From DASRDR01 sp963812945 [NCBI: uncultured Candidatus Rokubacteria bacterium] (lineage in GTDB: Bacteria; Methylomirabilota; Methylomirabilia; Rokubacteriales), in contig CAWEXD010000003.1 in assembly GCA_963812945.1 (NCBI GenBank), positions 1-64,000 on the forward strand: 64,000 nt of DNA, read 5' to 3'. Below, piece after piece: positions 19,446 to 27,392 of the stretch (its first letter is position 1; each line of letters begins with the position of its first letter). The notes beneath the pieces were generated by a model. The model ran no database searches, was not told the origin of the DNA, and saw only the letters and a list, made by a program, of their open reading frames with translations. The position numbers and the translations under genes were made by a program.

Positions 19446-20966
19446 TCAGGGGCTCGTCCGAGTGATCCGCCCCTCGGTGCCCGGCGCGATCGAGCCCGCG
19501 CGCTCGATCGCCTCGAGGAGCGTCTCGGCGAGGCCGGGACCGTCCTCGGGGAACACGAGGGGCTTCGCCGTCGCCAGCATCGCGTAGCCGTCGCCGCCCT
19601 GGGCGGTGTAGTTGTTGAGGGCCACGGAGTAGCGCCGCTCCGGATCGAGCGGCTGGCCCCCCACCAGCACCCGAACCACGCGCTGCCCGGGCGGCCGCGC
19701 GGGATCGAAGGTGAAGGTGAGGCCCGACACCTGGAGGAACCCGCCGAACTCTCCCGGGTAGACGCCGACCGACCGCTCGAGCACGTCCAGGAGGACCTTG
19801 CCCGGCAGCTCGAGCTTTACCAGCACGTTCAGGAACGGCACGAGCGCGTTGACGTCCTTCCGGGAGAGCGTCCCGGCGGGCATGATCTGGTTCCCGCGGA
19901 TTCCGCCCCCGTTCATGATCGCCACGTCGGCCGAGAGCCGCCGGCGCATGACGTCGGTCACGTAGTTCCCCACGTTCGTCTCGCCCGTCCGGAGAGCGGA
20001 GCCCCGGGCGTCCAGCGGCACCCCGGTCTCGCCGACGCGCACCCGCATCTCTTCGCCGAGGCGGGCCTGGTACCGGGCCACCAGCGCCGCCATCGCCGGG
20101 TCGTCCGGCAGCTCGGCCGTGACCGGGACGAAGCGATGCTGACGGGCCAGGACCTTGCCGTCGCGCGTCGCCTGGAGGTCGACGCGCACCACGAAGACAC
20201 CGTCCGCTCCGGCCTTGGTGATGAGCGTATCGCCGACCACGTTCTCCAGCGGGTCGTGCTCGTGGCCCCCGACGACGAGGTGAATGCCGGGCACTTCCCG
20301 CGCCATCCGCTCGTCCGCGGGCATGTCCTGGTGGGTGACCGCCACGACGATCGGGCTCCGCCCGGCCCGGAGCTCGGCCACGGCGCCGCGGGCGGCGGCG
20401 ATCGGGTCGCGGAACTCCACGCCGGGCCCCGGGCTCGAATTGTGCGCGGTGTCCTGGACCGTGACCCCGAAGAAGCCCACCGTCACGCCCCCCCGCTCGA
20501 CCACGAGCGTCGAGCGCGCGCCCCCGAACGGCCGGCCCGTCGCCCGGTCCAGGACGTTCGTGGACACCCACGCGAAGCGGGACTCGCGCATCCGCGCCAG
20601 CAGGGTCGGCGGGCCGAAGTCGAACTCGTGGTTCCCGAAGGTCGCGACGTCGAGCCCGAGCTGGTTCCAGGCCGAGATCATCTGCTCACCCCTGAGCACC
20701 GCGGACATCACGGAGGGCGAGATCGTGTCCCCGGCGAGCGCGAGGAGCGTGTGGGGCGACTCCGCGCGCGTCCGCGCGACGAGCGTCGCGATCCGGGCCA
20801 TGCCGCCCTTCTGGCCCTCCCGGTCGACCGGCTCCAGGATGTAGTGGTCGTTGAACTGGAGGAACGTGAGGCGCACCGGTGGCTGGTCGGGCTCCCGCGC
20901 GACGCAGGCCGAGAGCAGTCCCGTGGCGAGCAGCGCCAGGGCGATGCGTCCAGGGGGCCGACTCAC
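19446..20966 (-). CDS. 5'-nucleotidase/UshA-like metallophosphoesterase lipoprotein
   Basis: A 506-residue exported phosphoesterase. The GTG start at 20966 overlaps the stop of the TonB-like gene (GTGA) and begins a signal peptide ending in the lipobox LLSAC (about 17-21). The metallophosphatase domain shows LQFNDHY, LAGDTISPS, FGNHEFDFG, VTHQDMP and VGGHEHD, the metal-ligand blocks of the family. A C-terminal 5'-nucleotidase domain (about 310-490) has NGGGIRG and YTAQGGDGYAML for nucleoside stacking. It probably cleaves 5'-nucleotides or similar phosphoesters in the periplasm. Coupling with a TonB-like protein may point to uptake of the product, but no receptor gene is nearby. Confidence 0.85.
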   Translation of the reverse strand: MSRPPGRIALALLATGLLSACVAREPDQPPVRLTFLQFNDHYILEPVDREGQKGGMARIATLVARTRAESPHTLLALAGDTISPSVMSAVLRGEQMISAWNQLGLDVATFGNHEFDFGPPTLLARMRESRFAWVSTNVLDRATGRPFGGARSTLVVERGGVTVGFFGVTVQDTAHNSSPGPGVEFRDPIAAARGAVAELRAGRSPIVVAVTHQDMPADERMAREVPGIHLVVGGHEHDPLENVVGDTLITKAGADGVFVVRVDLQATRDGKVLARQHRFVPVTAELPDDPAMAALVARYQARLGEEMRVRVGETGVPLDARGSALRTGETNVGNYVTDVMRRRLSADVAIMNGGGIRGNQIMPAGTLSRKDVNALVPFLNVLVKLELPGKVLLDVLERSVGVYPGEFGGFLQVSGLTFTFDPARPPGQRVVRVLVGGQPLDPERRYSVALNNYTAQGGDGYAMLATAKPLVFPEDGPGLAETLLEAIERAGSIAPGTEGRITRTSP

Positions 20967-22063
20967 TGGAACCCGAAGAGCCGAAAGCCGTGCAGCGTGT
21001 AGGTGAAGTTGAGGCTGATCGGGATCAGGTCCTCGCCGACGGACGGGGGGATCGGCGGGAACGGCTGCGCGAGGCGGATCGCGTTCTCGATGTAGGAGTC
21101 CAGAATCCTGACCCCCGAGGAGTGGACGATCTCCACCGTCCGGACCGAGCCGTCCTTGCGCAGGATGAACCGGATCTCCCCCTGACCCGACTGCCCCCGG
21201 CGAGACGCCTCCTGCGGGTACACCCACTTGTCCTCAATCCGTCGCTTGAGCTCCGCGAAGTACCCCGCGTAGCGCGGGTCCGGAGTGTTCAGCGGGACGG
21301 CGATCTGGCCGTCGGTCTCCCCCCCGGACTCACCGGCGCCCGCGCCGTCGGACCGAGTGCCGCCCCGGCCCGACGGAGCCGGCAGCGGCGGCAGCTGAAG
21401 CTTCGGGCTGAGAAGCGAGAACCCGCGTCCGGACAACGGAGACTCGGATGGCTCCGCCGGCGCGGCGGGAGGGGCCGGGCGGGCAGGCGCGGCAGGCTCG
21501 GGGGGCCTGGCCGCGACCGCCGGCGGCGCCGGGGCCGGCGGACTTGCAGGAGGCCCCGGCGCGGGGGTCACCGGAGCAACCTCAGGAGCCGGCTCGGGGC
21601 TCGGCGGAGGTGGCGGCTCGGGGGCGCGCGCCACCGCGGGCGGCGCCGGAGCGGCCGGGGTCGGCGGTGGCAGCGGTGCCAGCGGTGGAGACGGAGGGGG
21701 GGCAGGCGTGGGCGTTGCCGGTTGAGGCGGCGCCTCCGGCGGCTTCGCCAGCACGGGCGGAGCCGGAGGCCGAGGCGCCGGGGCGGGGGCGCGGCGCTCC
21801 TGGGGCGCGGGCCGCGCGGCCTTGCCGGACGACGGCGGCGGCGTCTCGGGCCGGACGAGAGGGGCTCCCGGCTCGGCGGGCGGCAGCTCGACGATCAGTG
21901 GCGCGCGGGACGGGGGCGGAGGCTGCCACGGACCCCCCGCCAGCCAAACCAGGAACGCGAACCCCGCGACCAGGTGCAGCGCCAGCGACGCGCCGACCAG
22001 TCGCGCCAGGCTCGGGCGGCGAAAGCGCCGCCAGGAACGAACGAGCGAGCGCCGCACGGCCAT
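20963..22063 (-). CDS. TonB-like energy transducer
   Basis: A 366-residue protein with one N-terminal membrane helix (about 20-42: LVGASLALHLVAGFAFLVWL), a long Pro/Ala-rich periplasmic spacer (about 48-230) and a C-terminal TonB fold (about 270-366) containing YAGYFAELKRRIEDKWVYPQEA, GEIRFILRKDGSVRTVEIVHSSG and the final strand. TonB passes energy from the proton-driven ExbB/ExbD motor to outer-membrane receptors; TolA-type roles use the same build. No exbB/exbD is present in the window. The ATG at 22063 starts just before the basic stretch and the membrane helix; 17-22 further residues upstream are possible. Its stop codon overlaps the next gene. Confidence 0.82.
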   Translation of the reverse strand: MAVRRSLVRSWRRFRRPSLARLVGASLALHLVAGFAFLVWLAGGPWQPPPPSRAPLIVELPPAEPGAPLVRPETPPPSSGKAARPAPQERRAPAPAPRPPAPPVLAKPPEAPPQPATPTPAPPPSPPLAPLPPPTPAAPAPPAVARAPEPPPPPSPEPAPEVAPVTPAPGPPASPPAPAPPAVAARPPEPAAPARPAPPAAPAEPSESPLSGRGFSLLSPKLQLPPLPAPSGRGGTRSDGAGAGESGGETDGQIAVPLNTPDPRYAGYFAELKRRIEDKWVYPQEASRRGQSGQGEIRFILRKDGSVRTVEIVHSSGVRILDSYIENAIRLAQPFPPIPPSVGEDLIPISLNFTYTLHGFRLFGFQ

Positions 22064-22150
22064 GTGGCTTACGCCATTATGCCATCCCCCCGCCGCCGGC
22101 CCCAGGTCCGGCGCGCGGGAGCCCACGGGCCGTCACAGTGCCCCCACGGG

Positions 22151-22246
22151 TCGCCTCAGGCCGCCACAGGCCGCCACAGGCCGCCACAGGCCGAAGGCCC
22201 GTCCAAGACCCCGTCCAAGACCCCGTCCAGAACCCGTCAAAGACCC
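22151..22246. repeat. two short tandem repeat arrays
   Basis: Between the TonB-like gene and aroF the sequence CCGCCACAGG occurs three times in tandem (22161-22190) with a degenerate fourth copy before it. It is followed by GTCCAAGACCCC twice (22201-22224) and two decayed copies to 22246. No open frame or hairpin of interest uses them. The remaining part of this 195-base gap shows nothing else. Confidence 0.75.
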
Positions 22247-22258
22247 GGGCTGCGCGGC

Positions 22259-23275
22259 TCAGAGCGTTCGGCCCAGGGCAGAGGCAAGGGCTCGAAGCTC
22301 CGTCATCAGCCGGGCGAACTTGTCGGGCTTGAGCGACTGTGGCCCATCCGAGAGCGCTTCCTCCGGTCGGTGGTGCACCTCGATCAGGAGCCCGTCGGCC
22401 CCGCATGCGAGCCCCGCCTTGGCCATGGGCGCCACGTACTCCCAGTGGCCCGTCCCGTGGCTCGGATCGACGACGACCGGCAGGTGCGAGAGCTTCTTGA
22501 TCACCGGGACGGCGTTGAGGTCGAGGGTGAAGCGGGTGGCCGTCTCGAACGTCCGGATACCCCGCTCGCAGAGGATCACGTTCGGGTTGCCGCCGGCGAG
22601 GACGTACTCGGCCGACAGGAGGAACTCCTTGATCGTCGTCGCCATCCCCCGCTTGAGGAGGACGGGCTTGCCGCACTGGCCGACCTCCCTCAGGAGCGAG
22701 AAGTTCTGGCAGTTGCGCGCCCCGACCTGCAGCACGTCGGCGTACTCGGCCACGACGCCGACCTTGTCGGGCTCGAGGACCTCGGTGATGACCGGAAGGC
22801 CGGTCGCCTTCCGCGCCTCGGCGAGGAGCCGGAGCCCCTCCTCCTCGAGCCCCTGGAACGCGTAGGGCGAGGTGCGCGGCTTGAACGCCCCGCCGCGCAG
22901 GAGGTGGGCCCCGCCGGCCTTCACGCCCTCGGCCACCGTGAGGAGCTGCTCCCATGACTCGACCGAGCACGGTCCCGCCATGACCGCAATGCGTCCACCG
23001 CCGATCGCCGCGCCGTCGATGTGGACGACGGTGTCCGCGCCCCGCACCTCGCGGCTCGCGAGCTTGAAGGGCTGGAGGATCGGCACCATGCTCTCGACGC
23101 ACTCGAGCGCCTCGAGCGCCTGCAGCCGCGTCTTGAAGCGATCGTCGCCGATCGCCCCGATCACCGTGCGCTGCTCGCCGCGGCTCACGTGCGCGCGGAG
23201 CCCCAGCGCCTCGATGCGCCGACACACGTCCTCGATGTCCCCGTCCCCGGTTCCCGGCTTCAGCACGATGATCAT
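22259..23275 (-). CDS. aroF: 3-deoxy-7-phosphoheptulonate synthase (type I-beta, with regulatory domain)
   Basis: DAHP synthase joins phosphoenolpyruvate and erythrose 4-phosphate, the first shikimate step. The 338-residue protein has an N-terminal ferredoxin-like/ACT-like regulatory domain (about 1-70, [21 protein letters not shown]), as in Thermotoga DAHP synthase where it senses Tyr/Phe, then the TIM barrel with [53 protein letters not shown] and DPSHGTGH. An aromatic-rich leader peptide and attenuator precede it, so transcription and enzyme activity may both respond to aromatic amino acids. The aroB gene for the next step is at 51.7 kb. Confidence 0.96.
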   Translation of the reverse strand: MIIVLKPGTGDGDIEDVCRRIEALGLRAHVSRGEQRTVIGAIGDDRFKTRLQALEALECVESMVPILQPFKLASREVRGADTVVHIDGAAIGGGRIAVMAGPCSVESWEQLLTVAEGVKAGGAHLLRGGAFKPRTSPYAFQGLEEEGLRLLAEARKATGLPVITEVLEPDKVGVVAEYADVLQVGARNCQNFSLLREVGQCGKPVLLKRGMATTIKEFLLSAEYVLAGGNPNVILCERGIRTFETATRFTLDLNAVPVIKKLSHLPVVVDPSHGTGHWEYVAPMAKAGLACGADGLLIEVHHRPEEALSDGPQSLKPDKFARLMTELRALASALGRTL

Positions 23276-23382
23276 CTCGAACCTCCCCTACGACCTCGCT
23301 CACCCCCGTCGTCCGCCACCGCCGGGACTCCCCGAGGGTGACGAGGGCCGCGCGGCCCGGCCCGGAACCCGGCGCGCGCCCG

Positions 23383-23429
23383 AAAAACAAAAAGGGCCAC
23401 GAGCGGCGGGTTCCGTCCGCCCGTGGCCC
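23383..23429 (-). terminator. attenuator (intrinsic terminator) in the aroF leader
   Basis: On the minus strand an inverted repeat (GGGCCACG ... CGTGGCCC, 23394-23429, with a GC-rich interior) is followed by TTTTTGTTTTT. It lies after the stop of the aromatic leader peptide and 108 bases before the aroF start. GGGGCC at its 5' base is complementary to GGCCCC inside leader codons 22-24, which could form the competing antiterminator. Confidence 0.8.
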
Positions 23430-23447
23430 CTGTTTCGTTCGGTCGCG

Positions 23448-23528
23448 CTACGGCATGGGGCCGCCGGGCAGACGGTAGCTAAAGTAGTAGCCGAAGAAGC
23501 CCGTCCGGCCGGTGTCCCGTGCCTGCAT
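23448..23528 (-). CDS. aromatic-rich leader peptide of aroF
   Basis: A 26-codon open frame in which six of eight residues at positions 11-18 are aromatic: Phe 11, 12 and 16 and Tyr 14, 15 and 18 (FFGYYFSY). It lies between a strong promoter and an intrinsic terminator upstream of a DAHP synthase gene, the layout of ribosome-mediated attenuation. Stalling at Phe or Tyr codons when charged tRNA is scarce would favour the antiterminator and aroF expression. There is no Shine-Dalgarno sequence: the ATG is only 10 bases after the -10 box, so the mRNA is leaderless or nearly so. A longer in-frame version could begin upstream, but it would run through the promoter. Confidence 0.8.
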   Translation of the reverse strand: MQARDTGRTGFFGYYFSYRLPGGPMP

Positions 23529-23538
23529 GATGGCCAGC

Positions 23539-23567
23539 AGAATAGAAGGCCGGCCGCATGGTGTCAA
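23539..23567 (-). promoter_or_regulatory. sigma-70 promoter of the aroF leader
   Basis: A perfect -35 hexamer TTGACA (23562-23567) and a -10 hexamer TATTCT (23539-23544) are exactly 17 bases apart on the minus strand. Transcription should begin near 23532, only about three to five bases before the leader peptide ATG. Confidence 0.85.
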
Positions 23568-23593
23568 GCGGGTGGCAAGAACGGCGGTCAGGC

Positions 23594-24205
23594 TCATGCG
23601 CGCTTCTCGAGGAGAGCCATGGTCCACGGAAGCGGCGTCGCCAGCTCCGATACTCGGAAGCGGCGTTCGACGAGAGTCACGAACGCCCGGCGGCTGAAAT
23701 GCTGGATGTGCCCCGGCGTGTTCCCGAAGTCCCGCACGTATGCGCCGCGCGCCAGATTGAGGATGCGCCAGAGCGGTTCGCACGGCACGCTGGCAAGCGC
23801 CCAGCGCCGCGTCGTGCGCGCGAGCTCGTCGATCGCGGCTACGGGATCGTGAAGGTGCTCAAGCACTTCGCAGGCGACGACCAGGTCGAACGCGCCGTCA
23901 CGCACCGGCAGGCGCACCGCGTCGGCAACCAGCAGCGACGCGCCGGCGCGCGCCGCAGCCTCGCGGTCGAGCACATCGCATACCAGATCACACGAGACGA
24001 TGCGCGCACCGGGTCGCGAAAGCGCACGCAGGCGCATGGTCAGGTGCCCTTCGCCCGCCCCCACTTCGAGCGCGGATCGCCAGTCCACGCCGCGCACGAG
24101 GCGATCCAGGGCGCCGAGGAAGCCTGCAACGAGCCGCCGCGCGACTGGGTTGCGCGACCCGTACTTGTCGTAGACGTTGCCGGCGACGATTGCGGAAGCG
24201 CTCAT
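23594..24205 (-). CDS. class I SAM-dependent methyltransferase
   Basis: A 203-residue methyltransferase with the Rossmann motif I ALEVGAGEGHLTMRL, motif II-like acid in VSCDLVCDVLDREA, and the motif IV/V block FDLVVACEVLEHLHDP, as in Methyltransf_11/UbiE-like small-molecule enzymes. The C terminus (YVRDFGNTPGHIQHFSRRAFVTLV) is characteristic of sugar or lipid-linked methyltransferases found beside glycosyltransferases. The ATG at 24205 overlaps the stop of the GT2 gene upstream (ATGA), so the two form a unit, perhaps for modifying a cell-surface glycan. The substrate is unknown. Confidence 0.82.
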   Translation of the reverse strand: MSASAIVAGNVYDKYGSRNPVARRLVAGFLGALDRLVRGVDWRSALEVGAGEGHLTMRLRALSRPGARIVSCDLVCDVLDREAAARAGASLLVADAVRLPVRDGAFDLVVACEVLEHLHDPVAAIDELARTTRRWALASVPCEPLWRILNLARGAYVRDFGNTPGHIQHFSRRAFVTLVERRFRVSELATPLPWTMALLEKRA

Positions 24206-25179
24206 CCGTGCCGCTCCGGCACCCCTGCGCGGTGGCGGCCTTCCACTTCCATTCGCTTCACCCGGTACAGCGTCTCCTCGAGCAGGCGTCGATTCATCGC
24301 GATGAGATCGGCGGCAACCCCGATCAGCGCCACCTGGAACCCAACAACGAACAGCACGGCGCCCAGGATGAGCGACTGTACGTGGCCCGTGGGCCCAGGA
24401 TGAGTCAGGAAATACCACATGAAGCGCAGCCCGAGCACGATACCTCCCAGCGCGAGCAAGATGCCAAGCGTGACGAACACGCGCAGCGGCTCGTACATCG
24501 CATAGATGCGCAGAACGGTCGCCCCGCTGCGACGGAGGTACTCCGGCACGCTGCGGAAGAGGCGGCTCGGTCGCATCGGCCGATTCGTTTCGACGGGGAT
24601 CGAGGCGACAACAAGGTCACGCTTGCCCGCCTGGATGATGGTCTCGAGCGCGTACGAGAACTCGCTCACCACGTTCAGCCGCAGCGCCGCCTCGCGCGAG
24701 AAGGCACGAAAGCCGCTTGTGGCGTCCCGGACTTCCGTGCCGCTCAGCCGGCGCACCAGCCAGCTCCCGAGACGCTGCAGCTTCTTCTTGAGCCACGAGA
24801 AGTTCGCCACGCGCTCCACTTGACGGTCACCGACGACAAGATCTGCGCGCCCCTCGAGGATCGGCTCCACGAGCCGCGCGATGTCGGCACCTCGGTACTG
24901 GTTGTCGGCATCGGTGTTCACGATAATGTCCGCCTCGGCGCGCAAAGCCGCATCGAGTCCAGCCTTGAACGCGGTGGCAAGTCCGCGGTTCTGCGGGAAG
25001 CGCACCACGTGGTGAACGCCGTGCGCGCGCGCGACCTCCGAGGTACCATCGGTCGAGCCGTCGTCGATGACGAGCCACTCGATGGCGTCGATCCCGGGCA
25101 CCGTGCGGGGCAGCGCCCGCAGCGTAACCGGCAGCGCCTCGGCCTCGTTGAAGCAGGGAATCTGGATGACGAGCTTCAT
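24202..25179 (-). CDS. family 2 glycosyltransferase, dolichol/undecaprenyl-phosphate sugar transferase type
   Basis: A 325-residue GT2 enzyme. The GT-A domain has IPCFNEAEALP, the nucleotide-binding DDGSTDGT and the DxD-type NTDADNQYRG, with the block GLATAFKAGLDAAL between them. Two hydrophobic segments near the C terminus (about 235-260 and 270-300) resemble DPM1-type and ArnC-type enzymes that move a sugar from a nucleotide to a polyprenyl phosphate. The polytopic GT39-type protein encoded upstream could use such a lipid-linked sugar. It is translationally coupled to the methyltransferase downstream. Confidence 0.87.
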   Translation of the reverse strand: MKLVIQIPCFNEAEALPVTLRALPRTVPGIDAIEWLVIDDGSTDGTSEVARAHGVHHVVRFPQNRGLATAFKAGLDAALRAEADIIVNTDADNQYRGADIARLVEPILEGRADLVVGDRQVERVANFSWLKKKLQRLGSWLVRRLSGTEVRDATSGFRAFSREAALRLNVVSEFSYALETIIQAGKRDLVVASIPVETNRPMRPSRLFRSVPEYLRRSGATVLRIYAMYEPLRVFVTLGILLALGGIVLGLRFMWYFLTHPGPTGHVQSLILGAVLFVVGFQVALIGVAADLIAMNRRLLEETLYRVKRMEVEGRHRAGVPERHG

Positions 25180-25610
25180 CGGCCGGCGCCGGGCGGCTCC
25201 TGGAGAGAGCCGCGCCCATGAGGGCCTTGAGCGCGATCCGTGGCGTTGCGCACCTCCTGTCCACTCTGGAGGGTGCTGAACGCGATCGCGCCCGCTCGCG
25301 TCGTCGCCTCTCTTTCCTTCATGAGCGGCGCACAGAGTGTCTCACGGGTGGCACAGATCCTGTGCCTCCGCCATCTCATCGTCAAGTGCCGGATCGCCTG
25401 GATGTCGGGGTGCGAAGAATCCGGGAATGACGGGTAGTCGACCATTGGGGAACCCGCAGGCTCGGATCCGGACATGTTCCCGCGGAGTCGACGCCGCCCT
25501 CGCCGGGGGGACCGCATCAGGGCTACCGCGAGGGCTGCAGCGACCAGGAGAGCCAGGCGACGTCCAGCAGGACCGCTCGGGAATCGTTTCAGGGGCCTCG
25601 ACTCGCTCAC
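25176..25610 (-). CDS. uncertain small open frame between two glycosyltransferases
   Basis: A 144-codon frame that ends in an ATGA overlap with the GT2 gene and starts 17 bases after the GT39-type gene. One hydrophobic stretch (RLALLVAAALAVALM, about 18-32) could be a signal anchor. The rest is rich in Arg, Ser and His and matches no family I know. It may be a real small membrane protein or simply unconstrained sequence. Apart from this frame, the 448 bases from 25180 to 25627 hold nothing I recognise. Confidence 0.3.
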   Translation of the reverse strand: MSESRPLKRFPSGPAGRRLALLVAAALAVALMRSPRRGRRRLRGNMSGSEPAGSPMVDYPSFPDSSHPDIQAIRHLTMRWRRHRICATRETLCAPLMKEREATTRAGAIAFSTLQSGQEVRNATDRAQGPHGRGSLQEPPGAGR

Positions 25611-25627
25611 CGCGGTCCCCCCTTGCC

Positions 25628-27283
25628 TCAGTTCACCTTGTCTCCGTAGTCGGGAGGAATGGGATCGGTCACCCGTCGGAGCGTCTCCGGCGTGACCCGG
25701 AAGAGCAAGTACGAATACGCCACGTGGTCAACCGGCTCGAAGTTCTCCCGGAGCCAGCGGAACTGCTCACGCCGCAGCAGTCCCGAGTAGTCGTTGACCG
25801 GCAGCAGAATCGTGCCGGCCCGAGGACGGTCGGGCATGAAAAGCACGTCCGGATGGTCCCGGAGGTACCGCGCCAGGTATCCTCCGCTCTGGCCCCAATC
25901 GAGGTTCGAGTCGACGAGGATCCGGTATGCCTGCTTCCGGTCCCAGACGAGCTCGTTGAAGTAGGCCAGGAAGTGTGGGTAGTAGGACAGGACGGAGACG
26001 ACCAGATACACGAGGAGAGCGCCGATCACGATCCAGAGTCGGCGCCCCACGATGGCCGCACCGCGCAGCAGGCTCCCCGTGAAAACGAAGAGGATTGGCA
26101 GCACGATCAGCGCGAAGCGAAACCCTTTCTGGCGGTTGAACACGAACGTGAAGTACCACGCGAAGAACAGGACGGTGCAGGCGAGCGGCCATTCGTTCCG
26201 GCGGAAGTCGAACCGCCGGAACCGGGCCACGTACGCCGCGAGCGCCAGCAGCAGCAGGACCTGGGTCGCGATCGGCTCCTTGTACAGCCAGGCGACGGCG
26301 TAGTACTCGGGGAACCGCCGCCCCGGAACGCCGTCCTTGCCCAGCTGGCCCAGCAGGTATACGTTCGCGCCTTCACGCTCGCCGGCGAACACCCAATCCA
26401 GGCCTTCGATGTACGGCCAGGGCACGGGCACCCGCAGACCGGGCACGGCCTGCAGGGCGGCGCCCTGGAATCTCTGGAACTGGCTCGATCGGAACTCACA
26501 GCTCGCCAGAGTCCGGAACGTGTCTTGGCCCCAGTATCCGATGTTCACGATGACCAGGAACGCCACGACATAGACGGCGGCGTACGTCCCGGCAGTCAGA
26601 AAGCGCCCGATCAGCGTCCTCCAATCCCCCGCGCGCGCGAGCGCCCAAAGCTCCGGGGCAGCGTACCCGAGGGCGATCAGGATCAAGATCGGCACGAGGT
26701 AGGCCGAGGTGTACTTGGCCAGCTGGGCCAGGCCGAACGCGACCGCGCTTAGGGTCACCGCCCGCCACACGCCAGGCCCCGGGTGGTTGAGGAGCCGCCA
26801 GAAGGACCACACCGTCAGAGTGATCATCCACGTCGCGTACAGGTCCGTGGTGACCAGCCCCCCGTGCGCGAGGATGCTCGGGTCGAAGACGAACAGGGTG
26901 AGAGCCAGCAGGCCGGCCGCCGGCCCGTAGAGCTCGCGCGCCCAGCGGAAGACCAGCCACCCCAGCAGCACCGTGCAGAGGACCGTCGCGTACCGGCCGA
27001 ACTCGATCGTCTCGAGGCGCCGTCGCAGCGGGCCGGGGTCCAGGAGCTCCGTGGCGATCTTCCGGGGCAGCGCGTTGAGCGCCGAGAACGGCATCTTGCT
27101 GTTGTCGAACCGGGTCGCGTCGAAGTTGACGATCTGCCACCCGTACAGGTAGTGGGCCGGCTCGTCGACGGTGAGGGTCATGCGTCGCAGGCTTCCGACC
27201 TCGATGAGCACGAACGTGGCGAGCAGCATCGCGACCGCCACGCCCACGCGGTCGGGCACCAGCCGGGTGAGTGGTCGGATCAC
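25628..27283 (-). CDS. GT39/PMT-type integral membrane glycosyltransferase
   Basis: A 551-residue polytopic protein with about ten hydrophobic segments. The first periplasmic loop carries the acidic MTLTVDEPAHYLYGW, matching the DE/D-x-x catalytic motif of the GT-C fold (GT39/ArnT-like), and a later loop has DPSILAHGGLVTTDLYATW. Such enzymes transfer sugars from polyprenyl-phosphate donors to proteins or lipids on the outer face of the inner membrane. The GTG at 27283 was chosen because it follows a GAGG ribosome binding site at seven bases; upstream codons have no membrane or domain character. The GT2 gene at 24202-25179 could make its lipid-linked donor. Confidence 0.8.
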   Translation of the reverse strand: MIRPLTRLVPDRVGVAVAMLLATFVLIEVGSLRRMTLTVDEPAHYLYGWQIVNFDATRFDNSKMPFSALNALPRKIATELLDPGPLRRRLETIEFGRYATVLCTVLLGWLVFRWARELYGPAAGLLALTLFVFDPSILAHGGLVTTDLYATWMITLTVWSFWRLLNHPGPGVWRAVTLSAVAFGLAQLAKYTSAYLVPILILIALGYAAPELWALARAGDWRTLIGRFLTAGTYAAVYVVAFLVIVNIGYWGQDTFRTLASCEFRSSQFQRFQGAALQAVPGLRVPVPWPYIEGLDWVFAGEREGANVYLLGQLGKDGVPGRRFPEYYAVAWLYKEPIATQVLLLLALAAYVARFRRFDFRRNEWPLACTVLFFAWYFTFVFNRQKGFRFALIVLPILFVFTGSLLRGAAIVGRRLWIVIGALLVYLVVSVLSYYPHFLAYFNELVWDRKQAYRILVDSNLDWGQSGGYLARYLRDHPDVLFMPDRPRAGTILLPVNDYSGLLRREQFRWLRENFEPVDHVAYSYLLFRVTPETLRRVTDPIPPDYGDKVN

Positions 27284-27392
27284 GGTCGAGCCTCGGCTCC
27301 GGCCCTTTCCTTGGTTCTCGTCAAGAAGATGGTTGCCGGCAGCCCGGCCAGCGGGCCGTCGCGGCATGCCGCCAGTCGTGCCAACCCACGGA

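Noticed and set aside
25176-25610. A confident gene between the two glycosyltransferases
   Set aside because: Only one hydrophobic stretch and an ATGA overlap support it; the rest has no domain character, so it is listed at low confidence only.
23594-27283. Horizontally acquired glycosylation island
   Set aside because: The genes form a plausible surface-glycan set, but there is no integrase, flanking repeat or clear composition break large enough to support transfer.
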